Assembly: GCA_944472135.2 (NCBI GenBank)
Contig: CALYDD020000434.1
Coordinates: forward strand, 1 to 64,000
Length of the DNA stretch: 64,000 nucleotides
Source of the DNA: Trichobilharzia regenti
Lineage: Eukaryota; Platyhelminthes; Trematoda; Strigeidida; Schistosomatidae
Direction of reading: 5' to 3'
Under the pieces are notes generated by a model, which made no database searches, had not been told where the DNA came from, and saw only the letters and a program-made list of their open reading frames with translations. Below, in pieces: positions 1 to 12,119 of this stretch (within the stretch, counting starts at the first letter, position 1; each line of letters starts with the position of its first letter). The position numbers and the translations under genes were made by a program.

Positions 1-525
1 TGGTTGGTGTTGCTGTGCGATTGAGGTACGATTGAGGTGCGTTTCGTGGCGACACTAGCGTTTCAGTCATGTAAAATTGTGTCGATGCATTTTTCTTCTT
101 TCTCTGTGCGTATGGACTTCTGTTAGTTTTCAGGTGTAGGTGTAGGCGACGATGAGGTGTTCAGGGAAGATTCTATTTTGTTCAATTGTCGTGAGAATGA
201 GTCAATTTGAGACGGTGAATACAATGTGAATGTGTTGTAGGTGAATTGTTTACATTTCGTTTGCAGATTCCTTCTCGTGTCCAGGGAGTTCTGTGGTGTG
301 GATGGAATGAGAGATGTTGTAAGTGAGTGAGATTGTGATTGTGTATTGAGTTTGTTTGAGTGGATGATGACAAAGTGGTATTGTGAGGTAATTGTTTTCT
401 AGTTGACAGGACGTTGTTGGCGTTGTCAGTGATTAATGGTGATCGAGATCAATGGATCTAATGGAGATGAGTAGATTGAGTGAGTTGTGCATTGTGATGT
501 ACATATTTATAGATATGTATGTTTT

Positions 526-656
526 CGTATGTGTTTACATACGCACTTGGGCTGTTCTCTGTGTATCTTCTTTTGTTTTACTAGTGAATTTAGGTTGTTT
601 TGGTTTTGACAGTAGCGCCGGTGTTCGTCGCCTTGGACATACATACAGGTATGTAT
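526..656. other. Two inverted repeats within each satellite A unit
   Basis: In the first unit a 7-bp stem (cgtatgt/acatacg, 4-base loop) lies at 526-543 and an 8-bp stem (atacatac/gtatgtat, 2-base loop) at 639-656. Both recur in every unit at the same phase. The second also contains cag|gtatgt, a good match to a 5' splice site, and tttccatttcag at 778-789 looks like a 3' splice site 141 bases on. A role as cruciform, protein-binding site or spliced transcript is only a possibility. Confidence 0.5.
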
Positions 657-2522
657 TCAATGATGGGTGTTGCATGAGGTGAGGATGCTGAGGTACGTCA
701 TACATATTAGTGTAGGCTAGTTAGTTTTGTAGGTGAAGTGTGTGGCCGGTTAGGATGTTGTCTGTGTCAGTGTTTACTTTCCATTTCAGATGAGAGTGAA
801 TTGCACTGTGGTATGCAAAGTAGTGTCTGGCTTATGGAGGAAGATGAATATGTTTATCTATGTGGCTGAATGAGATGGCGAAGAAGTAAGCTTTGTGATA
901 TTTGAATTCTGGCTTAGGTGGGTGAGAAGAGGAGGTGATTTGTGTGTGACGGGTGTCAAGTGAAGTGAGTGTAATTTTGACACTAGTTGTAATGTAGTGT
1001 AGTGTTGTGATTATTTTGTGACATGGTTGGTTGGTGTTGCTGTGCGATTGAGGTACGATTGAGGTGCGTTTCGTGGCGACACTAGTGTTTCAGTCATGTA
1101 AAATTGTGTCGATGCATTTTTCTTCTTTCTCTGTGCGTATGGACTTCTGTTAGTTTTCAGGTGTAGGTGTAGGCGACGATGAGGTGTTCAGGGAAGATTC
1201 TATTTTGTTCAATTGTCGTGAGAATGAGTCAATTTGAGACGGTGAATACAATGTGAATGTGTTGTAGGTGAATTGTTTACATTTCGTTTGCAGATTCCTT
1301 CTCGTGTCCAGGGAGTTCTGTGGTGTGGATGGAATGAGAGATGTTGTAAGTGAGTGAGATTGTGATTGTGTATTGAGTTTGTTTGAGTGGATGATGACAA
1401 AGTGGTATTGTGAGGTAATTGTTTTCTAGTTGACAGGACGTTGTTGGCGTTGTCAGTGATTAATGGTGATCGAGATCAATGGATCTAATGGAGATGAGTA
1501 GATTGAGTGAGTTGTGCATTGTGATGTACATATTTATAGATATGTATGTTTTCGTATGTGTTTACATACGCACTTGGGCTGTTCTCTGTGTATCTTCTTT
1601 TGTTTTACTAGTGAATTTAGGTTGTTTTGGTTTTGACAGTAGCGCCGGTGTTCGTCGCCTTGGACATACATACAGGTATGTATTCAATGATGGGTGTTGC
1701 ATGAGGTGAGGATGCTGAGGTACGTCATACATATTAGTGTAGGCTAGTTAGTTTTGTAGGTGAAGTGTGTGGCCGGTTAGGATGTTGTCTGTGTCAGTGT
1801 TTACTTTCCATTTCAGATGAGAGTGAATTGCACTGTGGTATGCAAAGTAGTGTCTGGCTTATGGAGGAAGATGAATATATTTATCTATGTGGCTGAATGA
1901 GATGGCGAAGAAGTAAGCTTTGTGATATTTGAATTCTGGCTTAGGTGGGTGAGAAGAGGAGGTGATTTGTGTGTGACGGGTGTCAAGTGAAGTGAGTGTA
2001 ATTTTGACACTAGTTGTAATGTAGTGTAGTGTTGTGATTATTTTGTGACATGGTTGGTTGGTGTTGCTGTGCGATTGAGGTACGATTGAGGTGCGTTTCG
2101 TGGCGACACTAGTGTTTCAGTCATGTAAAATTGTGTCGATGCATTTTTCTTCTTTCTCTGTGCGTATGGACTTCTGTTAGTTTTCAGGTGTAGGTGTAGG
2201 CGACGATGAGGTGTTCAGGGAAGATTCTATTTTGTTCAATTGTCGTGAGAATGAGTCAATTTGAGACGGTGAATACAATGTGAATGTGTTGTAGGTGAAT
2301 TGTTTACATTTCGTTTGCAGATTCCTTCTCATGTCCAGGGAGTTCTGTCTGTCTGTCTGTCTGGATTCAACATAGAACTTGGCACCGAAGTGCAGCAGTT
2401 CGAGTTGCCACGTTCCAAATAGCACACAGAGGTAGACAAGAAGATGAGTGAAGAGAATTAATAGAGTTTGACAAATATAAGAGTGAAACAGAATGGGTAA
2501 TGGTAGAAAGGAATATGAAAGA

Positions 2523-5500
2523 TTACAGAGATTGAATACATCTGCGCCATTGACAACGATTTTGAGCCATGTCACCTATTGTCTCCAGCCATTGATTCCT
2601 AGAGTCCCGAGGGCCCCAACCCGGGAGTCTGCATCTCCCTACCTGACTCAGTTTAACTGTCAAGGATTTCATGGATTGATGCCATGTTTTTGTTTGGCCA
2701 CCACTGGCTCTTTTCCAACCTGAACCTATATCAGCTAACAATGCCCGTCGGGGGAGGCGGTGGTTAGGCATGCGCAGCACGTGACCTAGCCATCTTAGTC
2801 TATGTAACTTTATAACCTCGTCGATTGATTTTCCCTCTTTGCCCAACACTCTACGCCTAACGTCAACATTACTTACCTTGTGAAACCACCTAACGTGAGA
2901 CAGAGATCGCAGACATCTATGATCGAAAGCAGTCAACCTTTTCATGTCTTCAACGCGTATTGGCCATGTTTCAGAGCCATAGAGAAGGACGGAGCGAACT
3001 GATGAGCAGTACACACGTCCCTTGGTTGATAACCGGATGTCACGCCTACGCCAGAGATGGTGTAAGTCAGCGAAAGCAGCTCGAGCTTTTCGGATCCGTG
3101 CTGAGATTTCATCGCCAATCAGTCCGTTGGTGCTAATACAACTTCCCAAGTAGGTGAAGTGGTCAACATGTTCTATCACTTCACTCCCTATCACTAAGTT
3201 AGGGGTTGACGTCGTCCAGTCCTGTAGCAGCATCTTACATTTTGCAGGGGCGAATCGCATGCCAAACATACGAAGATTGCTGCTCAAGGTGTTCAGAAGA
3301 CTCTGCATTTTGTCAGCATCCTCCCCTAACAGGACTATGTCATCTGCATATTCTAAGTCCATTAGATTATTCCCTGGTAACAAGTCGATTCCTAAGTCAC
3401 TACGTTCAGTTAAGGATACTTCCATTAGCATATCTATGATGAAGTTAAACAGAAATGGGGAAAGTGGACATCCCTGTCGGACACCACTGGTTGTTACTAA
3501 TTCAGATGACAATTCCCCATAAGCCCTTACACGACTACGTGAGTTTGAATAGAGTGCCTTGATTAGTGCAATGTACTTTCTTGGCACTCCCTTCACAGTC
3601 AGACATTGCCATAGTACTTTTCGGTCCACGGAGTCGAAGGCCGCCTTCAAGTCAAGAAATATGACAATTGTTGGACGCCGAAAAGTGTGTCTATGTTCTA
3701 GAATCTGTCGAAGAGTGAAGATATGATCTATGCACCCTCTACCTGGTCTAAAGCCTGCTTGATTTTCCCTTGTCTGTTCCTCCCGAGTTCTGCTTAGTCT
3801 ATGCATGATTACTGAGCCTAGGATTTTAGAGACTATGTTCGTTAGGCTGATCCCCCTATGATTATCACACGAGGACTTGTTTCCCTTCTTGAATATCGGT
3901 ATAATGAGTGACTTACCCCAGTCTGATGGTACTGTCTCTGATTCCCAGACTTTGCCTAGTACCTCAGTTAATCTACAAACTAGTATGTCACCCCCATATT
4001 TAAACACCTCCGGAATAATTCCGTCGGGTCCTGCCGCTTTGCCTCGTTTCAAATTACTGATAGCTTTTGTAACCTCACCTACAGACGGCGGACCAGTGTC
4101 TATATCCCATTCGGGTACGTGGTGGATGGCGGGGAGGTTCAGTGTGGCTGTAGGCAAGTTAAATTGTTCCTCAAAGTGTTCTTTCCAGCGTTCAAGGCGT
4201 CTATCCTGAGAGCTAATTAAGGAGCCATTTTTCTCAGAAATAGTCTCACTTATGAATTGCCTTTTCCCGCCCGATTCTGTGATGAGTCTAAAGAGTTGCC
4301 TAGTGTTGCCTATCGCCAATGCTTTTTCCATCTCTTTCGCCTTTGTCACCCACCACTGTTCACGGTCCTTGCGGAGACTTTTAGTAAGTTTCCTTTTGTG
4401 CAGCTTTCGCTCCTCATTGAATTCGGAGCTCGCCGGAATAAGTCTTCTAGCATCTATCAGTTCGGATGAGGCAGTCGAAATCCAGTGGTTTTTACTCACC
4501 TTTGGATTTGTCTTATTCACAGCTTTTACAGCTGTATCTATAGCTGACTGAATATTCTTCCAGGCTTCTCCAGGGTGAGCACAGCTGTCGATTCAGATAT
4601 GCGTTTAGCTAGTTCTTCCTCAAATAGGGATTTAGTTTCCTGATCGAGCTGGGGGCGTAATGGTTTTACCGCCAGCTGTTTCCTACGTCCGTTCAGTCGT
4701 AAGCACACACGAGCCCGGACCAGTGCGTGATCGGTATCTACACACGTGTTCCAGAAGGAGCGACAATCTCCTACCGACCCACGCCAACGATAGCTTATTG
4801 CTATGTGGTCTATTTGTGTCCAGCGTTGGTTTGATGATGGGGGTCGCCAGGTTAAACAGTGTCTCTCCTTGTGTTTAAAGTTAGTGCTTACAAGAAACAA
4901 ATGATTATCTGAACAGAACTGTAGGAGACGGTCACCGTTGTCGGTTCGCTGGCACGGAACTCCATAGGTGCCACCGACATCCTTCTCAGATTGACACAAT
5001 TTCCCTACTTGAGCGTTGAAGTCACCAGCTAGAACGACTATATCTGAGCGTTTAGCCTTTCTCACCAAACTAGACAGCTTTTGGTAGAACTCATCCTTCG
5101 TTTCATCCGAACTGCAGTCAGTGGGGGCGTAGGCGGAGATTACGAAAAGGCATCGGCGAGTAGTGCAGTCCTTTCTCCTTCTTACTGATCCGTTCAGACG
5201 GACAGCACACATTCGGCTATCTACTGGGATCCAGTCAAGCAATGTCTTTTCTGCCCTAGTACTCAGAGCTATCCCTACGCCAGCTAATCCCCGTGAACTA
5301 GCTGTGGCATCTCCTGACACCCTCAAGGTGAATTTTGAAGATTCATCCTGTTGGCCAGGTGGGGTTAGGTGAATAACCACACTTGGGTCTTGTATGCGTG
5401 TTTCTGAAACACAACATACATCAATGGCTCGAGATGCCAGGGTCTTAGCTAGTGATGCTTGTTGTCCTATTTGGCAAAGTGTCCTTACATTAAATGCTCC

Positions 5501-5575
5501 TATATGAAATTGGTGGCGTGGCTTTAGGAGACTATCCGTGGTGGTTTTTTGGCTTTCGTCGTTTTTAGTGGACAC
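2523..5575 (-). pseudogene. RTE endonuclease-reverse transcriptase, broken by a 1-base deletion
   Basis: This is the same protein as the intact 1,017-codon ORF of copies 2 and 3. One G is missing near 4590 (gtcgattcag here, gtcggattcag in the others), so the frame splits into an endonuclease part (4538-5575) and a linker plus RT part (2523-4520 in the downstream frame). The break falls between the two domains and leaves all catalytic motifs otherwise intact. A shared origin with the intact copies and otherwise minimal divergence make this a very recent lesion, or a sequencing or assembly error; reads would decide. Confidence 0.93.
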
Positions 5576-6021
5576 AGAGTGAAGAGGGAGTGAGGAGCCA
5601 TCAAGTAGAGGAGTTGCATCACTGGGGGAAGGTAAGGTAATAGAGATGAAGATGAAGACAAAGATAAGTGAGGATTAGAGAGGTTTTGTGTGCGTTTTGG
5701 ATTGTGAGGGCGATTGTTACTTCCCGGCTGCCCACACCGTGGAAGTTGGTTGCGTGACCGCAGAGCCCAGGGGACAACTGCTTGTGGCCGGTCACACGCG
5801 GCCTGTTTTTGTTCGTTCTTCGTTGTTTTGTGTGCCTCAGTAGCATACTTATCACTCCCGCCCTGTGACACGGCAGCAGGAAGCGCGGTCGTTGTTAATC
5901 CGGGCCACGGCCGATCCGGCATGAAATTTTGTGAATTTGTTTGGATCATGGTATTGGATGAGGTAGCTGCTTTTTGTTTAACCGCTATCCAAACAACCTG
6001 CCTGGCATGGTAGAACCTCAA
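5524..6021 (-). CDS. RTE copy 1, candidate small ORF1
   Basis: This open frame ends 52 bases inside the large ORF and is one frame behind it, as the short first ORF often does in RTE elements. The frame opens at a TTG; the first ATG is at codon 25 (5949 on the minus strand), which would give about 141 codons. The product is rich in Pro, Ser, Thr, Asn and basic residues, with a Ser-run and Leu-rich tail, and no domain I recognise. The same frame is open in all three copies, but they are too similar for this to show selection. It could be 5' UTR only. Confidence 0.4.
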   Translation of the reverse strand: MRFYHARQVVWIAVKQKAATSSNTMIQTNSQNFMPDRPWPGLTTTALPAAVSQGGSDKYATEAHKTTKNEQKQAACDRPQAVVPWALRSRNQLPRCGQPGSNNRPHNPKRTQNLSNPHLSLSSSSSLLPYLPPVMQLLYLMAPHSLFTLCPLKTTKAKKPPRIVS

Positions 6022-7320
6022 GAGACATAAGTCTCAGCCAGTATAGCTTGATTAGGTCATTGCGGTGTTCAAGCCCGACCACCACGTCAAGGTAGCAGCT
6101 TTCGGTCGGGAGTTCTGTGGTGTGGATTGGAATGAGAGATGTTGTAAGTGAGTGAGATTGTGATTGTGTATTGAGTTTGTTTGAGTGGATGATGACAAAG
6201 TGGTATTGTGAGGTAATTGTTTTCTAGTTGACAGGACGTTGTTGGCGTTGTCAGTGATTAATGGTGATCGAGATCAATGGATCTAATGGAGATGAGTAGA
6301 TTGAGTGAGTTGTGCATTGTGATGTACATATTTATAGATATGTATGTTTTCGTATGTGTTTACATACGCACTTGGGCTGTTCTCTGTGTATCTTCTTTTG
6401 TTTTACTAGTGAATTTAGGTTGTTTTGGTTTTGACAGTAGCGCCGGTGTTCGTCGCCTTGGACATACATACAGGTATGTATTCAATGATGGGTGTTGCAT
6501 GAGGTGAGGATGCTGAGGTACGTCATACATATTAGTGTAGGCTAGTTAGTTTTGTAGGTGAAGTGTGTGGCCGTTTAGGATGTTGTCTGTGTCAGTGTTT
6601 ACTTTCCATTTCAGATGAGAGTGAATTGCACTGTGGTATGCAAAGTAGTGTCTGGCTTATGGAGGAAGATGAATATATTTATCTATGTGGCTGAATGAGA
6701 TGGCGAAGAAGTAAGCTTTGTGATATTTGAATTCTGGCTTAGGTGGGTGAGAAGAGGAGGTGATTTGTGTGTGACGGGTGTCAAGTGAAGTGAGTGTAAT
6801 TTTGACACTAGTTGTAATGTAGTGTAGTGTTGTGATTATTTTGTGACATGGTTGGTTGGTGTTGCTGTGCGATTGAGGTACGATTGAGGTGCGTTTCGTG
6901 GCGACACTAGTGTTTCAGTCATGTAAAATTGTGTCGATGCATTTTTCTTCTTTCTCTGTGCGTATGGACTTCTGTTAGTTTTCAGGTGTAGGTGTAGGCG
7001 ACGATGAGGTGTTCAGGGAAGATTCTATTTTGTTCAATTGTCGTGAGAATGAGTCAATTTGAGACGGTGAATACAATGTGAATGTGTTGTAGGTGAATTG
7101 TTTACATTTCGTTTGCAGATTCCTTCTCATGTCCAGGGAGTTCTGTCTGTCTGTCTGTCTGGATTCAACATAGAACTTGGCACCGAAGTGCAGCAGTTCG
7201 AGTTGCCACGTTCCAAATAGCACACAGAGGTAGACAAGAAGATGAGTGGAGAGAATTAATAGAGTTTGACAAATATAGGAGTGAAACAGAATGGGTAATG
7301 GTAGAAAGGAATATGAAAGA

Positions 7321-10300
7321 TTACAGAGATTGAATACATCTGCGCCATTGACAACGATTTTGAGCCATGTCACCTATTGTCTCCAGCCATTGATTCCTAG
7401 AGTCCCGAGGGCCCCAACCCGGGAGTCTGCATCTCCCTACCTGACTCAGTTTAACTGTCAAGGATTTCATGGATTGATGCCATGTTTTTGTTTGGCCACC
7501 ACTGGCTCTTTTCCAACCTGAACCTATATCAGCTAACAATGCCCGTCGGGGGAGGCGGTGGTTAGGCATGCGCAGCACGTGACCTAGCCATCTTAGTCTA
7601 TGTAACTTTATAACCTCGTCGATTGATTTTCCCTCTTTGCCCAACACTCTACGCCTAACGTCAACATTACTTACCTTGTGAAACCACCTAACGTGAGACA
7701 GAGATCGCAGACATCTATGATCGAAAGCACTCAACCTTTTCATGTCTTCAACGCGTATTGGCCATGTTTCAGAGCCATAGAGAAGGACGGAGCGAACTGA
7801 TGAGCAGTACACACGTCCCTTGGTTGATAACCGGATGTCACGCCTACGCCAGAGATGGTGTAGGTCAGCGAAAGCAGCTCGAGCTTTTCGGATCCGTGCT
7901 GAGATTTCATCGCCAATCAGTCCGTTGGTGCTAATACAACTTCCCAAGTAGGTGAAGTGGTCAACATGTTCTATCACTTCACTCCCTATCACTAAGTTAG
8001 GGGTTGACGTCGTCCAGTCCTGTAGCAGCATCTTACATTTTGCAGGGGCGAATCGCATGCCAAACATACGAAGATTGCTGCTCAAGGTGTTCAGAAGACT
8101 CTGCATTTTGTCAGCATCCTCCCCTAACAGGACTATGTCATCTGCATATTCTAAGTCCATTAGATTATTCCCTGGTAACAAGTCGATTCCTAAGTCACTA
8201 CGTTCAGTTAAGGATACTTCCATTAGCATATCTATGATGAAGTTAAACAGAAATGGGGAAAGTGGACATCCCTGTCGGACACCACTGGTTGTTACTAATT
8301 CAGATGACAATTCCCCATAAGCCCTTACACGACTACGTGAGTTTGAATAGAGTGCCTTGATTAGTGCAATGTACTTTCTTGGCACTCCCTTCACAGTCAG
8401 ACATTGCCATAGTACTTTTCGGTCCACGGAGTCGAAGGCCGCCTTCAAGTCAAGAAATATGACAATTGTTGGACGCCGAAAAGTGTGTCTATGTTCTAGA
8501 ATCTGTCGAAGAGTGAAGATATGATCTATGCACCCTCTACCTGGTCTAAAGCCTGCTTGATTTTCCCTTGTCTGTTCCTCCCGAGTTCTGCTTAGTCTAT
8601 GCATGATTACTGAGCCTAGGATTTTAGAGACTATGTTCGTTAGGCTGATCCCCCTATGATTATCACACGAGGACTTGTTTCCCTTCTTGAATATCGGTAT
8701 AATGAGTGACTTACCCCAGTCTGATGGTACTGTCTCTGATTCCCAGACTTTGCCTAGTACCTCAGTTAATCTACAAACTAGTATGTCACCCCCATATTTA
8801 AACACCTCCGGAATAATTCCGTCGGGTCCTGCCGCTTTGCCTCGTTTCAAATTACTGATAGCTTTTGTAACCTCACCTACAGACGGCGGACCAGTGTCTA
8901 TATCCCATTCGGGTACGTGGTGGATGGCGGGGAGGTTCAGTGTGGCTGTAGGCAAGTTAAATTGTTCCTCAAAGTGTTCTTTCCAGCGTTCAAGGCGTCT
9001 ATCCTGAGAGCTAATTAAGGAGCCATTTTTCTCAGAAATAGTCTCACTTATGAATTGCCTTTTCCCGCCCGATTCTGTGATGAGTCTAAAGAGTTGCCTA
9101 GTGTTGCCTATCGCCAATGCTTTTTCCATCTCTTTCGCCTTTGTCACCCACCACTGTTCACGGTCCTTGCGGAGACTTTTAGTAAGTTTCCTTTTGTGCA
9201 GCTTTCGCTCCTCATTGAATTCGGAGCTCGCCGGAATAAGTCTTCTAGCATCTATCAGTTCGGATGAGGCAGTCGAAATCCAGTGGTTTTTACTCACCTT
9301 TGGATTTGTCTTATTCACAGCTTTTACAGCTGTATCTATAGCTGACTGAATATTCTTCCAGGCTTCTCCAGGGTGAGCACAGCTGTCGGATTCAGATATG
9401 CGTTTAGCTAGTTCTTCCTCAAATAGGGATTTAGTTTCCTGATCGAGCTGGGGGCGTAATGGTTTTACCGCCAGCTGTTTCCTACGTCCGTTCAGTCGTA
9501 AGCACACACGAGCCCGGACCAGTGCGTGATCGGTATCTACACACGTGTTCCAGAAGGAGCGACAATCTCCTACCGACCCACGCCAACGATAGCTTATTGC
9601 TATGTGGTCTATTTGTGTCCAGCGTTGGTTTGATGATGGGGGTCGCCAGGTTAAACAGTGTCTCTCCTTGTGTTTAAAGTTAGTGCTTACAAGAAACAAA
9701 TGATTATCTGAACAGAACTGTAGGAGACGGTCACCGTTGTCGGTTCGCTGGCACGGAACTCCATAGGTGCCACCGACATCCTTCTCAGATTGACACAATT
9801 TCCCTACTTGAGCGTTGAAGTCACCAGCTAGAACGACTATATCTGAGCGTTTAGCCTTTCTCACCAAACTAGACAGCTTTTGGTAGAACTCATCCTTCGT
9901 TTCATCCGAACTGCAGTCAGTGGGGGCGTAGGCGGAGATTACGAAAAGGCATCGGCGAGTAGTGCAGTCCTTTCTCCTTCTTACTGATCCGTTCAGACGG
10001 ACAGCACACATTCGGCTATCTACTGGGATCCAGTCAAGCAATGTCTTTTCTGCCCTAGTACTCAGAGCTATCCCTACGCCAGCTAATCCCCGTGAACTAG
10101 CTGTGGCATCTCCTGACACCCTCAAGGTGAATTTTGAAGATTCATCCTGTTGGCCAGGTGGGGTTAGGTGAATAACCACACTTGGGTCTTGTATGCGTGT
10201 TTCTGAAACACAACATACATCAATGGCTCGAGATGCCAGGGTCTTAGCTAGTGATGCTTGTTGTCCTATTTGGCAAAGTGTCCTTACATTAAATGCTCCT

Positions 10301-10374
10301 ATATGAAATTGGTGGCGTGGCTTTAGGAGACTATCCGTGGTGGTTTTTTGGCTTTCGTCGTTTTTAGTGGACAC
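7321..10374 (-). CDS. RTE Pol: APE-type endonuclease plus reverse transcriptase (1,017 codons)
   Basis: The protein nicks target DNA and reverse-transcribes the element RNA at the nick (target-primed reverse transcription). The N-terminal APE endonuclease spans about residues 22-290: FNVRT (28-32), VSETR with Glu58, AYAPT (148-152), GDFNAQ (184-189), QIDH (254-257) and TDHALV (281-286). The RT spans about 480-800: KAAGPDG, motif [14 protein letters not shown] (640-652), motif [11 protein letters not shown] (698-707) and catalytic YADD (743-746). The C-terminus carries [12 protein letters not shown], typical of RTE proteins. The first codon shown is GTG, with no in-frame ATG after the upstream stop, so translation probably depends on reinitiation or frameshifting from the overlapping ORF upstream. 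All catalytic residues I can identify are present. Confidence 0.95.
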   Translation of the reverse strand: MSTKNDESQKTTTDSLLKPRHQFHIGAFNVRTLCQIGQQASLAKTLASRAIDVCCVSETRIQDPSVVIHLTPPGQQDESSKFTLRVSGDATASSRGLAGVGIALSTRAEKTLLDWIPVDSRMCAVRLNGSVRRRKDCTTRRCLFVISAYAPTDCSSDETKDEFYQKLSSLVRKAKRSDIVVLAGDFNAQVGKLCQSEKDVGGTYGVPCQRTDNGDRLLQFCSDNHLFLVSTNFKHKERHCLTWRPPSSNQRWTQIDHIAISYRWRGSVGDCRSFWNTCVDTDHALVRARVCLRLNGRRKQLAVKPLRPQLDQETKSLFEEELAKRISESDSCAHPGEAWKNIQSAIDTAVKAVNKTNPKVSKNHWISTASSELIDARRLIPASSEFNEERKLHKRKLTKSLRKDREQWWVTKAKEMEKALAIGNTRQLFRLITESGGKRQFISETISEKNGSLISSQDRRLERWKEHFEEQFNLPTATLNLPAIHHVPEWDIDTGPPSVGEVTKAISNLKRGKAAGPDGIIPEVFKYGGDILVCRLTEVLGKVWESETVPSDWGKSLIIPIFKKGNKSSCDNHRGISLTNIVSKILGSVIMHRLSRTREEQTRENQAGFRPGRGCIDHIFTLRQILEHRHTFRRPTIVIFLDLKAAFDSVDRKVLWQCLTVKGVPRKYIALIKALYSNSRSRVRAYGELSSELVTTSGVRQGCPLSPFLFNFIIDMLMEVSLTERSDLGIDLLPGNNLMDLEYADDIVLLGEDADKMQSLLNTLSSNLRMFGMRFAPAKCKMLLQDWTTSTPNLVIGSEVIEHVDHFTYLGSCISTNGLIGDEISARIRKARAAFADLHHLWRRRDIRLSTKGRVYCSSVRSVLLYGSETWPIRVEDMKRLSAFDHRCLRSLSHVRWFHKVSNVDVRRRVLGKEGKSIDEVIKLHRLRWLGHVLRMPNHRLPRRALLADIGSGWKRASGGQTKTWHQSMKSLTVKLSQVGRCRLPGWGPRDSRNQWLETIGDMAQNRCQWRRCIQSL

Positions 10375-10820
10375 AGAGTGAAGAGGGAGTGAGGAGCCAT
10401 CAAGTAGAGGAGTTGCATCACTGGGGGAAGGTAAGGTAATAGAGATGAAGATGAAGACAAAGATAAGTGAGGATTAGAGAGGTTTTGTGTGCGTTTTGGA
10501 TTGTGAGGGCGATTGTTACTTCCCGGCTGCCCACACCGTGGAAGTTGGTTGCGTGACCGCAGAGCCCAGGGGACAACTGCTTGTGGCCGGTCACACGCGG
10601 CCTGTTTTTGTTCGTTCTTCGTTGTTTTGTGTGCCTCAGTAGCATACTTATCACTCCCGCCCTGTGACACGGCAGCAGGAAGCGCGGTCGTTGTTAATCC
10701 GGGCCACGGCCGATCCGGCATGAAATTTTGTGAATTTGTTTGGATCATGGTATTGGATGAGGTAGCTGCTTTTTGTTTAACCGCTATCCAAACAACCTGC
10801 CTGGCATGGTAGAACCTCAA
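10323..10820 (-). CDS. RTE copy 2, candidate small ORF1
   Basis: It lies in the same place as in copy 1. It overlaps the large ORF by 52 bases, and the large ORF is in the -1 frame relative to it. A run of six A (minus strand, near 10343-10348) falls inside the overlap and is a conceivable slippage site, but it is not a classical heptamer in the right phase. The first ATG is at minus-strand position 10748. Confidence 0.4.
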   Translation of the reverse strand: MRFYHARQVVWIAVKQKAATSSNTMIQTNSQNFMPDRPWPGLTTTALPAAVSQGGSDKYATEAHKTTKNEQKQAACDRPQAVVPWALRSRNQLPRCGQPGSNNRPHNPKRTQNLSNPHLSLSSSSSLLPYLPPVMQLLYLMAPHSLFTLCPLKTTKAKKPPRIVS

Positions 10821-12119
10821 GAGACATAAGTCTCAGCCAGTATAGCTTGATTAGGTCATTGCGGTGTTCAAGCCCGACCACCACGTCAAGGTAGCAGCTT
10901 TCGGTCGGGAGTTCTGTGGTGTGGATTGGAATGAGAGATGTTGTAAGTGAGTGAGATTGTGATTGTGTATTGAGTTTGTTTGAGTGGATGATGACAAAGT
11001 GGTATTGTGAGGTAATTGTTTTCTAGTTGACAGGACGTTGTTGGCGTTGTCAGTGATTAATGGTGATCGAGATCAATGGATCTAATGGAGATGAGTAGAT
11101 TGAGTGAGTTGTGCATTGTGATGTACATATTTATAGATATGTATGTTTTCGTATGTGTTTACATACGCACTTGGGCTGTTCTCTGTGTATCTTCTTTTGT
11201 TTTACTAGTGAATTTAGGTTGTTTTGGTTTTGACAGTAGCGCCGGTGTTCGTCGCCTTAGACATACATACAGGTATGTATTCAATGATGGGTGTTGCATG
11301 AGGTGAGGATGCTGAGGTACGTCATACATATTAGTGTAGGCTAGTTAGTTTTGTAGGTGAAGTGTGTGGCCGTTTAGGATGTTGTCTGTGTCAGTGTTTA
11401 CTTTCCATTTCAGATGAGAGTGAATTGCACTGTGGTATGCAAAGTAGTGTCTGGCTTATGGAGGAAGATGAATATATTTATCTATGTGGCTGAATGAGAT
11501 GGCGAAGAAGTAAGCTTTGTGATATTTGAATTCTGGCTTAGGTGGGTGAGAAGAGGAGGTGATTTGTGTGTGACGGGTGTCAAGTGAAGTGAGTGTAATT
11601 TTGACACTAGTTGTAATGTAGTGTAGTGTTGTGATTATTTTGTGACATGGTTGGTTGGTGTTGCTGTGCGATTGAGGTACGATTGAGGTGCGTTTCGTGG
11701 CGGCACTAGTGTTTCAGTCATGTAAAATTGTGTCGATGCATTTTTCTTCTTTCTCTGTGCGTATGGACTTCTGTTAGTTTTCAGGTGTAGGTGTAGGCGA
11801 CGATGAGGTGTTCAGGGAAGATTCTATTTTGTTCAATTGTCGTGAGAATGAGTCAATTTGAGACGGTGAATACAATGTGAATGTGTTGTAGGTGAATTGT
11901 TTACATTTCGTTTGCAGATTCCTTCTCATGTCCAGGGAGTTCTGTCTGTCTGTCTGTCTGGATTCAACATAGAACTTGGCACCGAAGTGCAGCAGTTCGA
12001 GTTGCCACGTTCCAAATAGCACACAGAGGTAGACAAGAAGATGAGTGGAGAGAATTAATAGAGTTTGACAAATATAGGAGTGAAACAGAATGGGTAATGG
12101 TAGAAAGGAATATGAAAGA

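Larger units (their letters stand above)
2349..6107 (-). mobile_element. RTE-clade (SR2-like) non-LTR retrotransposon, copy 1, full length
   Basis: A 3,759-bp insertion interrupts a satellite A unit. The target gggagttctgt is duplicated at 2338-2348 and 6108-6118. Read on the minus strand, the element begins gaccgaaagctgctacc, has a ~0.5-kb 5' region with a small ORF, one large endonuclease-RT ORF, a 174-bp 3' UTR, and ends in a tetranucleotide tail (cagacagacagacag) rather than poly(A). A single APE-RT ORF and a short-repeat tail are the RTE layout; length and motifs fit schistosome SR2. Its large ORF is frameshifted in this copy. It is nearly identical to copies 2 and 3 and sits at exactly the same base. 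Confidence 0.95.
7147..10906 (-). mobile_element. RTE-clade (SR2-like) non-LTR retrotransposon, copy 2, full length with open ORF
   Basis: This 3,760-bp copy is flanked by gggagttctgt at 7136-7146 and 10907-10917, the same satellite position and same target duplication as copies 1 and 3. Both ends are complete (5' region and cagacag-type tail). The satellite just after it carries an extra T (gtggattgg), shared with copy 1 but absent after copy 3. This copy has no visible coding lesion and could in principle be active, though transcription from inside a satellite cannot be judged here. Confidence 0.96.

Noticed and set aside
182..373. 63-codon minus-strand frame in some satellite A units
   Set aside because: A single C/T change (cgtgtcc versus catgtcc) opens or closes it between units; it is low-complexity and has no domain.
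2177..2575. 132-codon minus-strand frame at the RTE/satellite edge (also 6975-7373 and 11774-12172)
   Set aside because: It runs from the RTE 3' end across the tetranucleotide tail and target duplication into satellite; a chance fusion frame present only because the junction was copied three times.
3154..5372. Several + strand frames of 70-122 codons across the RTE copies
   Set aside because: They are shadows of the minus-strand RT/endonuclease ORF with no motifs of their own.
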